From Diatrype stigma (lineage: Eukaryota; Ascomycota; Sordariomycetes; Xylariales; Diatrypaceae), in contig JAKJXP020000068.1 in the NCBI GenBank assembly GCA_022225965.2, positions 124,001-188,000 on the forward strand: DNA of 64,000 nt, given 5' to 3'. The notes under the pieces were generated by a model. The model was given only the letters and a program-made list of their open reading frames with translations, ran no database searches and was not told the DNA's origin. Shown here piece after piece: positions 11,496 to 21,948 of the stretch. The translations under genes and the position numbers were made by a program. Numbering within the stretch: position 1 is the first letter of the stretch; each line of letters begins with the position of its first letter.

Positions 11496-12761
11496 TCAAG
11501 GGCCAGGGGTAATGCTCAGACCAGCCCAGAAAACGGCAGAGGGTCGGCGGTCCGGCGTGCTGTACGTGTCCGGCGGCGGCACGATCGCGTTGCCGTTCAT
11601 GTCCGTCCGCTGCACGATGTTGCGGACGCCCTCGAGCTTGCGGCGGAGCTCGTCCCACGCCTCCAGCAGGGCCCGGGCCACGTCGTCGATGGGGCGGATC
11701 TGCGGCACCACCACTTGCTGCTGCTGCTGGTGCTCGCCAGGTTCGTGCGCCGCAGTAGGGCCGATGGCGAGCACCTTCTTGGCCAGTCGGACGGGGTATC
11801 CGGAAGCGACGGCGTACATGGACGCGGGCGCCTGGCAGTCGGCCGTGGCCCAGGGGATGACGCCGCGGCTGCGGCCGTCCCAGAACGGGCCGCCGCTGTC
11901 GCTGCCGCTGGTGGCTTTGATGACCGCGTTGATGTCGTCTTCGTCCTGCTGGACGTGGTTCTCCACGATCGGGACCAGGTGGGCGGCGTTGCTCGGCAGC
12001 ACCAGCACGTGCGTCGGCTGCGTCCGCTGCAGGGGCTGGGGCTGGGACAGACGCCGGAGGGTGGACATGGACACGGGCATGGGCGGCGGCGGCGGGAAGT
12101 AATACTGCGGCGTGGAGGAGGGAGTCATAGCCTGGAACATCTGTTCCACCTCCTCGCGCTTCTTGGCCGATGCGGCCCTAGCTGATGCTGATGCCGCGCC
12201 CCTAGTTGATGCTGCGCCCTGAGTCCCTGGGCGCACTCTGCCGTAGCGAGGCCAGGGCGTGCCGGGGACGGGGAACCGGATGGCGGGCGGGTAGATAAAA
12301 GAATCATGGTACTCCGCATAGTCCTCGATGAACGGGGATCCGCCAGTCTCGTAATCGTCCGCGGCGGCTAATTCGGCGGCGGCTAATTCGGCGGCGGCGG
12401 CGGCCGCGCCGGCGGGGGTGTCGAGCCGCTCGGTGTCGTTCTCCTCTAGCTCTCGCATCTTCGGGTTGCGCATCTCGAGCGTCTCAAGATCGTCTAGTCT
12501 GTCAACAACGCGAGACATGCTAGGGTTGGAAGAAGACACGATGATGATGGGTTTCTTGACCGGGGGGTAAGAAGGCGTGTGTTTCTCCTCTCGCGATGGC
12601 AGCTGCTCGGAGGGGACGGTCGGGTCAGCGGTAGCATCGAGGCGCTCGGTATCGTTGTTCTCTAACTCGAGCATCTTGGGATCGCTCATTTCGAGATTCT
12701 CGAGATCGTCCAGCTTGTCTGCAACAGCCTGAGGCACGGAAGAATCAGAGGAAGAGGCCAT
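11496..12761 (-). CDS. Unrecognised, mostly disordered protein with an internal duplication
   Basis: Single-exon frame of 421 codons from ATG 12761 (MASSSDSSVPQ). The frame stays open 25 codons further upstream but only with a TTG, so 12761 is the chosen start. I do not recognise the family. Two copies of a roughly 40-residue acidic module lie near the N-terminus. Shared blocks are LDDLENLEM..PKMLELENNDTERLD and LDDLETLEM..PKMRELEENDTERLD. Ala-rich, Pro-rich and Gln-rich tracts follow. The C-terminal 150 residues are less repetitive (FWDGRSRGVIPWATADCQAP, ARALLEAWDELRRKLEGVRNIV) and might hold a small folded domain. The 1.2 kb open frame and high GC compared with the flanks support it being coding. 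Function unknown; possibly lineage-restricted. Confidence 0.6.
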   Translation of the reverse strand: MASSSDSSVPQAVADKLDDLENLEMSDPKMLELENNDTERLDATADPTVPSEQLPSREEKHTPSYPPVKKPIIIVSSSNPSMSRVVDRLDDLETLEMRNPKMRELEENDTERLDTPAGAAAAAAELAAAELAAADDYETGGSPFIEDYAEYHDSFIYPPAIRFPVPGTPWPRYGRVRPGTQGAASTRGAASASARAASAKKREEVEQMFQAMTPSSTPQYYFPPPPPMPVSMSTLRRLSQPQPLQRTQPTHVLVLPSNAAHLVPIVENHVQQDEDDINAVIKATSGSDSGGPFWDGRSRGVIPWATADCQAPASMYAVASGYPVRLAKKVLAIGPTAAHEPGEHQQQQQVVVPQIRPIDDVARALLEAWDELRRKLEGVRNIVQRTDMNGNAIVPPPDTYSTPDRRPSAVFWAGLSITPGP

Positions 12762-14588
12762 GATGATGATGGGGTTGCTTGGTTGAGTGGCAAGAAGATG
12801 CGTGTAGCTTTGCTTTGATGACAGCTTTCTTGTCAAAGATCTGACGGATTGGCAATAAGAAAGCCTTTTCTCTGGTGATAGCTTCTCTCAGCTGGGCATG
12901 CTTCGCAAGCCTGGATGTGGGAGAAAGAAGAAGAGGGAAGGAAGAGGGAAAACAAATTGGGGGGATTAGGCAAGCGCCCATCAAGGTGAGTAGCTGGCTA
13001 CCAAGTTACATGAGCTTCAGATAAGGGTTCGTCAACAGCATGCGGCCGAGTGAAGATAAGTAGTCTCGGCAGAGCGTGTCAACTGACTACAGATTAAGGT
13101 ACAGATTAAGGGGTCGGCGATGGAGGCTTGTAGCTTCCCTGTGGCAGAAGCGTGGACCGAGTGCGGGAGCCCTCTACATGAGGCAATCACTGGAGACAGA
13201 TTCATATCTCGTGCGGATAGATCGTTGCCTGAAAAGCCGGGATGATGAATTCAGTTGTTGGCTGGGCTGCCTGCCCCCTATGGGATATAGGAGGGGAGTG
13301 AACCTGCTTCTACTAGACATCGAACCTTTCACGCTTCCAGATAACACATGGATCTCAGAACACGTCCCTTCCTGGCACTCCCCTTTCTTTCCCTCCAGCA
13401 GGACAGATAGCTACTAGGATCTGCAATCACTCTTATACAACATTACTATATACTCATCTAAAGGGGATGGGCGGTCGTGGCATGCGGAGTACTGTGTTAT
13501 GGTCTATTTGGAGATGTTCAAGCTCTGTGTGGCATTGTTTCGTGATTACTGATGTCGCCTTAAGGGGGCAATGTGATAAATAGTTCCTCTAATCACCATT
13601 CACATAGAAAATCCCCTAGACATATCGTCTTTAACGCTGTTCGTCCACTTTATTACAGTATGATTAGGTCCTCCCTTCAGTTAAGGGATACAGAACAAAG
13701 CTTCCACTGTAGAGTCAAAAGACACATTGTGCCATCTCCTTGTTTACGTGAAGCTAACCCCCTGAGGTTGTCTTCATGCTACCAGAATAAGACTAGGGCC
13801 CATGGCATAGACAGATGGGTTGTCATGGTAAGGATGTGAGGAAATGCATGCTCCTGGTCTGTCGAGAAAAGATGCCAACAATACACTAGCAAGCGAGAGG
13901 CATTGCCATGAAGGCGGGTGCTACCTGTTTATATACAAGGCGTTTGGCAGCTTGAAGTTGATACTATGACTCGACTGTGTAGGGGATCTTGGATACTGAA
14001 AGAGCCCTCCCATATATGACAGGATGGACAACGCCCCCTTTGATGATAGCTCAAGCATGCGTATGTTTGTCAGAAGCGGGAAAACAGCTAGCCAGCGGAC
14101 GCTTGGAATATCGCATCCAAACTACCAGAGTGTCATGGGAGGGACAGACCACAACCACTGAGCCACGATGTCACCAAAAGAGGATACAGAATCCGAAGTC
14201 AATACTAGTATATCTGGAGCCCCAGGGCTTGGCCATCTCAAGGCATCCAGATGCCATAGCTCTACAGACCATAACATAGTGTCTACACCTAATGTATTGG
14301 TGCCCTCAAGCTAGCAACCAGTACAGGTTGTTGAACTGGAACAAAGGCTGAAAGGGCTCAGAGTTGGAATGGATCATTGTGGGAGTTGCCTGCTCTCCTA
14401 TGCACACCTGATACTGACATGCTCTGCATTAACACTAAGTACTAACTACTAGTAGCGATGCTGTTTGCTATAATGTGGTTACGACACTCTGCAATCTTCT
14501 ATATGGTACGTGCATGCAGTCAGATGCAAGCTTTCGCTCTTTCATTGGTTGAATCTGGATCTGCCTCTATGATTTGACGCTACAGCTG
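12762..14588. other. Intergenic spacer, no gene seen
   Basis: Spacer between the 5' end of the minus-strand unknown gene and the promoter of the U2 snRNA gene. I see no convincing coding exon. It holds the promoter of the leftward gene and, near 14544-14548, an ATTGG (reverse CCAAT). Confidence 0.5.
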
Positions 14589-14731
14589 CTGATTGGACAG
14601 AGAGCTATGGCTGTTCCAGCCAATCAGAAGCTTGAGAAGCTGTGTCTGCCATAGCTTGCCCGAAGCGGTATAGTCAACGGGCAGAATCCTACTGATTGTA
14701 GAATCCCCCACACCGCTTTGGAGTATATAAA
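14589..14731 (+). promoter_or_regulatory. U2 snRNA promoter: inverted CCAAT pair and TATA box
   Basis: CTGATTGG (14589-14596) and CCAATCAG (14620-14627) are exact reverse complements and form an inverted pair of CCAAT boxes. TATATAA lies at 14724-14730, about 50 bp before the start of the conserved U2 sequence, followed by a CT-rich leader. A TATA box with an upstream activator element is what one expects of a highly expressed RNA polymerase II snRNA gene. Role inferred from position. Confidence 0.6.
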
Positions 14732-14778
14732 TACCTGCCCTCCCTCCCCATCTCTACTGACTTTTTCTTTTCTTCTTT

Positions 14779-15045
14779 AGCTCTCTTTGGTATGTCAATC
14801 CCACCCCCATACTACTATCTACTGGATTCGAAATGCAGCTGCTAATCTGTTCTTTTTACGACCAACAGCCTTTTGGCTTAGATCAAGTGTAGTATCTGTT
14901 CTTTTCAGTATAAAAGCTGAAAGTACCACACTGTGGTACAATCTCTTTTATTCTAATTTTTGTCACCCGGGAGCGGTCCTCTGTGCTTGCGCATGATCAC
15001 TCCCACCGTGTCCCTGGTATTACACTGCCTCCAGGTGACGCGAAC
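14779..15045 (+). ncRNA. U2: U2 spliceosomal snRNA, split by an intron
   Basis: U2 snRNA pairs with the intron branch site after BBP and U2AF have marked it, and with U6 in the catalytic core. The 5' exon is about 14779-14789 (ending CTCTCTTTG). The second exon runs from 14869 to about 15042. Seen in order: CCTTTTGGC and TTAGATCAAG (stem I and U6-pairing region); GTAGTA at 14889-14894 (branch-site recognition); stem IIa (CTTTTCAG / CTGAAAG); stem IIb (GTACCAC / GTGGTAC); Sm site AATTTTTG at 14955-14962; stem III (GGGAG 14969-14973 with CTCCC 15000-15004); stem IV (GTCCCTGG / CCAGGTGAC) with a TATTACACTGCCT loop matching the U2 B''/A' site. The spliced length is about 185 nt, close to S. pombe U2. 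All helices are intact, so it reads as a functional gene rather than a pseudogene. The exact 5' and 3' ends are uncertain by a few bases. Confidence 0.9.
14790..14868 (+). other. Spliceosomal intron inside the U2 snRNA gene
   Basis: A 79-nt insert interrupts U2 stem I. It has a GTATGT donor (14790-14795), a branch-site match GCTAAT at 14841-14846, a T-rich tract and a CAG acceptor (14866-14868). The branch adenosine (14845) lies 23 nt from the acceptor, normal for fungal introns. Removing exactly these bases joins CTCTTTG to CCTTTTGGC, the uninterrupted U2 5' sequence conserved from S. pombe to filamentous fungi. Confidence 0.85.
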
Positions 15046-15676
15046 CTCTTTTTTCATCACTATCCTTAGCTTGTCTAGGGTTCTGAAGAAGATACGGTCG
15101 TCTGTTATGCTAAAGCTCCTGGATCTGCATGGCTGGAGGGCAAGAGCCAGTGGGACATGTTTGGATAGAAATTGGAAGTAGATGTGGACCCGGATGCTTC
15201 GAATCCCCAGCAACTGCTGCCGTGGGCAACTCAGGATTATAGAATTTGAGAAAGATTTCCCGAGAATTACCTATGATACCACCACCATCACTAACTACTA
15301 CTTTGAAGCCACAGTCTAGGTCTTGGCTTAGATGTTCGGACGAGCAAGGGTAGCCCATCAATACAACACCATCCCCCATTTGCAGGTACTCAATCTTCTT
15401 GGTGATACCCAACAGTGAGGTTGCAATGGAACGTAATAGCTTCGAAGGAACTACTATAGTAATACACTTTTTCCATTAGCCTACACTAGGTTTCTACGCC
15501 AGACTGACTGTTGTCCCAACTGCTCCTCAGCTGGATAGGCCATACATGATGGGAAATGCCAGTCTCAGCTGTAGTATCGAAACCACCATCAGCCCAACTG
15601 ATCCCGCCAACGTGAACTACATCGTGTCCTTCCCTCATTATCATTACATCTCGTACACTTTGATCCGATCAAAGCC
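15046..15676. other. Intergenic, no gene seen
   Basis: This is the 630-base gap between the U2 3' end and the stop codon of the minus-strand GTPase. A T-run (about 15048-15054) follows the U2 sequence. No coding exon or further RNA gene is evident. Confidence 0.5.
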
Positions 15677-17256
15677 CTAAGCAAAGCACAAGGCCTGGCC
15701 TAGTCGATGCGCAATGGGTTTGTCGTTGATTCTCGCTGCTTGGTCGGCAGCCCGCTCGTCGAACACGCTTCGCACACCTTGTTCGAGAACCCGCTCAACG
15801 CCCTCGCCAGTCTTTGCCGAGCATTCCATATACGCGACTGCTCCCATGCCAGTCGCCGCCATGGAGCCCTGTTTTGGCACGTGTTGTTGTCAGTCTAGTA
15901 ATACGAAGTAGTAGATGAGGGGGGAGGCTGGGAGGGAAACTCACTTCGCCAGCGCTAATTCTAGCTCCTCGGTAGAACGACGTCCACAGTCCACCATTGG
16001 AGCGCTCGTCCTTCTGCAGACCAACCAGGATGATGGGAACGTCTCCGCAGTGCGTTCGTATCTCCTTGAGCCACTATTCATTCATACACGTCAATACGTT
16101 CTGCCCCACTTGATTGGTGTACGCAAGTTGATGTAGAGAGAGAGAGAGAGGAGAGCGTCTTACCTTGGTCTGAGCATTCTGGAAGCCCGACTGGCTCGTG
16201 AGACTGAAGCAGAGGAAGACAGCATCCCAGGTTAGGTACGTGAGCTTCTGCAGCTGGTGCAACTTGATGTCGCCGGACGTATCCCAGATCTCCAGGTCGA
16301 CCTGCTGGCCGTCGACTGCGGCTGTCTTGGTGTAAAGCTCATACTGCGTAGGCTTAAAGTACGACTATTTTTCATAGGTTAGGAACCCGAAGGTTATAAA
16401 TAGGAAATAAATACATGAAATAACTTACCTCGTCGAAGGTATCGAGGTAGTAGCGTCTAGTAGGAGGCATCGTGTCAGTTCAGACGAAAGCAGAGAGGGA
16501 AGGGGGTTAAGGTTAGCCGTCGCTTAGCTTACAGTAGCATGCTGGACTTTCCGGACTTGGAATCTCCAACACAGACGAACTGCATCTTCGGACGGTCGAT
16601 TGACGTGACACCGCTTACGGGTCGCGAAGGAGGCCCCACGAGAGTATCTCCATCGCAGTCACCAGAGCCCTTCGATGACGGCGTCACGACCCGCTGGTAA
16701 GCGTTGGAAAATCGTCGGAAGAATCCCTTCTTAGCCTTCGTGGCTTTCTCGCCGCTCTGCTTGGGGGTGGGAATGGGGAGCCCGTGCCAGGAATCGCGCA
16801 GTTTAGCCCGCTTCTGACGGGAGAGCTCGCCATCCTGTGCCTGGTCCTGAGCATCACGAGCCTACTCACTCGGATTAGCGGAGTGCCATGGAAAGAGCAA
16901 AAAACCAACAGCGGGGATTCGATGGGCGGGAGGGGAGCCAAAACAACATGCGGGATAACAGGTAGGTAACAAACCAGAGCACGTTTCTGCCCATGGGGGC
17001 CAGTAGGAGCTGGGGACTCATCATTGCGCGAAGTAGCAGGCACTGGCACATCATCCAGCCATCGGAGCAGCGAGGGCTTGGTGGCTCTCCAGACTTCGGG
17101 AATAGCGAACGAGAAGCTTTTCGAAAGCGTGGTTGGCTCCGGGTCACGGGGTGCCTGGGGCTCAAGACAGTGCTGGATGGAGGGCAGGTTGTCAGGTGAG
17201 AAGGATAGCTGCACGTCCGGGGAAGCCCCGAACGTGAATGACTCCTCGATAGGCAT
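15677..17256 (-). CDS. Atypical Rho/Ras-like small GTPase with long N-terminal extension
   Basis: Six exons on the minus strand: 17256-16975, 16861-16533, 16456-16429, 16364-16164, 16073-15945 and 15868-15677; phases are consistent and give 386 residues. Residues 1-186 are a disordered basic extension. The G domain starts at MQFVCVG. Seen motifs: P-loop GDSKSGKSS (about 193-201), switch I KPTQYE, G3 WDTSGD (about 240-245), G4-like VGLQKD and G5 ECSAK. Switch spacing and LQKD favour the Rho branch (compare Cdc42 TQID). The catalytic glutamine after the DxxG glycine is Asp, as in GTPase-deficient Rnd-type proteins that carry DTSGS. The C-terminus (QALCFA) is not a CAAX box, so prenylation is not predicted. 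The frame is open upstream of ATG 17256 to an ATG/alternative start near 17472, so the N-terminus could be longer. Likely a signalling or polarity GTPase; partner unknown. Confidence 0.8.
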
Positions 17257-19757
17257 CCTTGGGGAGGGAGGTTGTAGGTAACAGGAGTGGCAAGACAGTA
17301 GATGACCAAGGTGGGAAGTGTGCTTTGATGGATTGGGATGGCAGTCTCGAATCGGAGATGGATCAGAAAGCTCGGCAGAGCCGAAGCCGAGTGTAGCGGT
17401 GCTTTGTGTTGTGTGGTGTTTGTGTACAGTTCCTGGGGTTGCTAGGTGAAGGGCAGTCGAAACCCTGAACACCTAAGAGTCGACGCGGTGCAATTTACGC
17501 GAGCAGTCGCGCGTTACGTACACAATGGGTACTGCATGTAGCTGACATAATGGGGGGTGCCCTTTGAGTGTGCAGGTTCAGCATATAACAAGATACCAAA
17601 ACAATCGTCCGCTCCATGAACGCCGTGCTGAAGTTGGCATTGCATCCTAGCCCCTATCTATACAGCTGGCCACCCAAATTGTGTCAAGCCCTGACTATGC
17701 ACGATAACCCTCTTCACTAAAAACAGACTATGTCGACGTAGAAAAGTAACAGCACTGCATATAGGTATGCCCTTCTAATAGCTTTTCTTCATCGAATGTG
17801 TAATATCTAGATATAGCCATGGGAGCCCCTGAGAACGTCTCTTCAACCATGGGTTGATCCATAGACACCCAATATATACAATCTTGGTTTACCGATGTTT
17901 TCAGCATATATTATACCCGTCTTCCATTGTACTTGACAAGTATTCTTGCCAGGGCGTTTTGAGGAACACTGCTGGCAGAGTCTTGAAATGAAATGTGACC
18001 GGAGCCCTGCCCGTACTCTATGAAACCAACCATCTTGTGGTGGGTATATAAGTAAGCAACTGCATCTCTTGAGCGTATAACATAGTGATATCATTCTGCT
18101 ATACGATATAAATGCCTCTAGAAACCATGAGTATATAATTATTACCTGACAAAAAGATAGGGGACCGAATATATAATACCACCGCAGCTTCTGCAAGGAT
18201 CTGCAGATGGCATACGCGAAGTATGCAGCACTATCTTGGATGCCTACGTCTCGGGGCCTTGGGTATGATATAATAGTGCAAGCTTACTGGTGTCGTGGTC
18301 GAGACTGTTGATCACCAGAGTAAGGCCATCGGCTCGTAAGATACTGGAGTACTGTATACAGACCGTAGATCGGATGGGTTTTGCGTTTTGGCTGATATCG
18401 TCCCGTATATCCCACAGCTTGTAGCTCCGGTATTGCATCAAGAAACTCGACCACTGTGACACTGGCTTGAATGCGTGGGACAAGAAGCTTCAGGAGTTTG
18501 CTTGGGCATCTATCACCAGCGTGCGAAGATCCGTCTACCAGTGTCATGATCAGACCCCGGAAACATGGCTTCGGGAATCTATTGGGGCGTAGCTCTGATG
18601 CTCAATGAGAGCACGAGAAACGGGTTTACTTTGGCTGGTGGATTTTGTGTCGTCCGCGCCGATAGCCAAGGTGGGTGAGAATGGACGAACAGTCTCGCCT
18701 TCGATTTCTGTATACCCTGAGAACACCCCTATGAGTAAGTGGCCCTTCACTCTATCTAGACACTCTATCCAGAGTAGCAACAGAGCCTCCCAGTTCAGAA
18801 AGCCAGGAGGCATGGGATCTCAGGATAATGTCATGGGTATCTGGCAATCAGGGGCCTGGACACGGCACTGCCCAACGTAAGTCTTCCAGGAAAACTAGCC
18901 ACTTCTCTCCACTCTCTCTATAGTTTTGGTATACATTGTCTTCGTTCAATGTGATATAAGTAGTGAGCGGCGCAACACATCTCGGGCCGGCTCTGATACC
19001 AAGGATTCGAAGCCACCTCCGGGTTCTGTTGCAGACCTCACACCGGCAACTACATAGTAAACGATGCAGAGTCGGGATCTTCAACAGACGTACGTAAGCT
19101 CCAGACCGGATTGAATGGAATTCAAGAAATGATCTACTAGTCAAAGCCATAACATCACTTTATATCTGATGAGTTTGCAGCTCCTGGACCAGACCCGAGG
19201 TCGATCCGAGTCTTTCCGTGTTTCAATTGAACATCATTTAGCAAACCCGCAGATGCCGGGCCTAGACTAGGAGGTCCGGGTATGTAACTACCTAGTGGCA
19301 GGTTGCAGCTGGTCGACTGACTGCTCACTGAGAGCGGAAGTACCCCACTTGACTTCCAGGTTGTACGCGTACCAAACGTGCAGACGGACGGAGTAGCTAC
19401 ATACAGCCATCTGTATGTACACATATATACCTATTGTGCCTACCTATATGTAGGCTAAGTACCAACCTTAGGTATGATGTGATAGTTGCTGCACGTGATT
19501 CCCCGACTAAGAGGTCTGTGCTCCTTGATTAGCCACCTGGAGAAGACCCAAACACCCTACCTAGGTACTAAATAATTTAGTCAGGCTGCTTAACTTAGCT
19601 GCCCTTGACACAACAGATAAATCGCAATCGCATCGCGACTCATCAATCTTTGTTTCGCCCTACCAATTTTTGTTCTTCCAACGTTGTCGCTAGTCCGAAA
19701 CACGATAAACACGATTTCTTTCTCTTCATCATCAACGCGTTCCGCTAACCCCTCAAG
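17257..19757. other. Intergenic spacer with possible gene relic
   Basis: A 2.5 kb spacer between divergent promoters of the GTPase and the BBP gene. Between about 18250 and 19150 both strands carry several unusually long open stretches (about 80-115 codons) that do not join into one model and match no family I know. This may be a decayed gene. The 500 bases before 19758 include a TACCTAGGTA palindrome (19558-19567) and CT/AT-rich promoter sequence. Confidence 0.45.
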
Positions 19758-21948
19758 ATGTCGTGGAGAAACCAAGGCATCACCGGGTCTAACAACATCC
19801 CTCTAGGAAAAACCCGTCGGTTCGGTGGCGAATCTGATGAGCTTCCTGCCAGCCGCGATGAAGGCAATGTTAGTATTGCCTTCAGCCCATCCAACGGCGA
19901 CCGTGACTTGAAGCGCGGTCGCAGCCCAGAACCAAGTAAGCATTTCTCTATCATCGACTGTTCTCCCCAATCTGCTCGAATCCTGCATTTGCTTACATGT
20001 TCCCTCCCAGGATCCGATGGAGATGGTCCTCGACGCCGCAAGAAGCGAAACCGATGGGGAGATGCATCCGAGAACAAGGCCGCAGGCCTCATGGGACTTC
20101 CTACAGCTATTGTCGCCAACATGACCAGCGAACAGCTGGAAGCCTACACATTGCATTTGAGAATCGAGGAGATCAGCCAGAAGCTGAGGATTGATGATGT
20201 TGTCCCAGCTGATGGTGACAGGTTAGTGCTCTGCCCCTCCTTGTGTTGATTTTGTATCGTCCTGTCATGTCTTGATGGCTCACACATTTTGCTATCATAT
20301 AGATCTCCTTCGCCTCCACCGCAGTATGATAACCATGGTCGTCGTGTCAATACACGAGAGTACCGTTACCGGAAGCGTCTCGAAGACGAACGCCACAAGC
20401 TGATTGAGAAGGCCATGAAGACCATTCCTAACTACCACCCTCCTCAGGATTATCGCCGACCTACTAAGACACAGGAGAAGGTTTACGTGCCTGTGAACGA
20501 CTATCCGGAGATTAACTTCAGTGAGATTGCTAACCCTCTAACCTTTCTAACCATGATCTTCCCCCTTCTTGTTCAGGATCTCGCCAGGAGCGCCGCCGCA
20601 CTGAGATGGCTGCCGTGTGAATGCTGGCAATGCCTAATCCTACACGTCCGTCCTAACTATAACTTTACACGTACTAACACATAGCTTTTCTTACTAAAGT
20701 TGGTCTACTTATCGGCCCTCGTGGCAATACATTGAAGAAAATGGAAACAGAGTCTGGCGCCAAGATCGCCATCCGCGGAAAGGGTTCCGTGAAGGAAGGC
20801 AAAGGTCGGTCTGACGCCGCTCACGCCAGCAACCAGGAAGAGGATCTCCATTGTTTGATCATGGCAGATACGGAGGAGAAGGTCAACAAGGCCAAGAAGT
20901 TGATCCACAACGTCATCGAGACTGTGAGTTGGCCTGCCGTACCCATGTTCCCGGCCTATTGGAATGCTAACACTAGTCAAGGCTGCATCGATTCCCGAGG
21001 GACAGAACGAGCTCAAGCGTAACCAGCTCCGAGAACTTGCCGCTCTGAACGGTACTCTGCGCGACGATGAAAACCAAGCTTGTCAAAACTGTGGCCAGAT
21101 CGGCCACCGCAAGTACGACTGCCCCGAGAAACAGAACTTCACCGCCAACATCATCTGCCGCACCTGTGGCAACGCTGGCCATATGGCACGTGATTGTCCC
21201 GACAGACAGAAGGGCACCAGCTGGCGCAATGATGGGCCTCGTAGTGCAACGGGTCGCCTCGGGTCTGGAGACGCTGTCGACCGCGAGTACGAGGTAAGTT
21301 ATTTATCCCCTTGACATGTTCCTTATCAAGATGCCATACTGACGTAACATGTAGCAATTCATGCAAGAACTTGGTGGTGGTTCTGCCCCCCCGGCCCGCA
21401 TCGAAGCTGGTCCAGGCTCTTACAACAACGGTGGCGATCGCGATGCGAAACCTTGGCAGCGCGGTCCAACCGGTGCCGCTGCTCCCTGGCGTTCTCGAAC
21501 TAATGATCAGGGCAACGAGGGTGGCAGAGATAGCAGGGATGGCAATGGTGGTGGTGGCGGTGGTGGCGGCGCCGCTCCATGGAGAAGCCGCAACGAACGC
21601 TCTAACAATGATCATCACGGAGGCGATAACTACTACGGCGGTCAGAACTTCAACTCTGGGCCGCCTGCTCCGAGCGGTGCTGCTCCCTGGCACCAACCTA
21701 GTGCTCCGCAGCCGGGATATTCTGGCTACCCTGGTTACGCGGGCTACGGCGCAGCGCCTGGCATGGGTCCTCCCCCTGGCCTTCCTGCTGCACCCGGTTT
21801 GGGAGGCCCACCCCCGGGCCTACCTGGAAACATCAACGCACTGATTCAGCAGTACGCCGGCGGTGCGGTACCACCTCCTCCCCCTGCTGGCGATGCCCCT
21901 CCGCCCCCTCCGAGCGATCAGCCTCCTCCGCCTCCTCCCGGTGCTTAA
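19758..21948 (+). CDS. bbp: Branchpoint-bridging protein (BBP/SF1/Msl5)
   Basis: BBP binds the intron branch sequence in the early (E) spliceosomal complex and bridges to U2AF and U1 before U2 snRNP takes over. Exons: 19758-19935, 20011-20221, 20303-20520, 20700-20923, 20982-21293 and 21355-21948; 578 residues. The N-terminal SF1 helix-hairpin region ([32 protein letters not shown]) precedes the KH-QUA2 domain ([25 protein letters not shown] near 209). Two CCHC zinc knuckles follow: [14 protein letters not shown] (about 311-324) and [14 protein letters not shown] (about 336-349). The C-terminal 190 residues are Gly/Pro-rich with repeated APWRSR/APW motifs and a polyproline end, typical of SF1. 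Intron 3 (20521-20699) is unusually long for this gene and holds an exon-like insert. Confidence 0.95.
20577..20614 (+). other. Candidate cassette (poison) exon inside BBP intron 3
   Basis: Within intron 3 the first 56 bases (20521-20576) form a complete small intron by themselves: GTGAGA donor, three CTAAC-like branch sequences, CTTCTTGTTCAG acceptor. The following GC-rich bases continue the upstream reading frame as [13 protein letters not shown] and reach a TGA at 20618-20620. A GT at 20615 could serve as a weak donor. Any inclusion would truncate BBP before its KH domain or shift the frame downstream. Inferred, not proven. Confidence 0.4.

Noticed and set aside
17843..18196. 117-codon minus-strand frame in the spacer left of BBP
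   Set aside because: No recognisable family, no splice-consistent continuation, and AT-rich composition like the surrounding spacer.
18990..19012. Minus-strand TTGGTATCAGAGCCGG resembles the initiator-tRNA primer binding site of plant Copia retrotransposons
   Set aside because: Fungal initiator tRNA ends differently as far as I recall, no LTR or TG...CA ends flank it, and no retrotransposon frames lie nearby.
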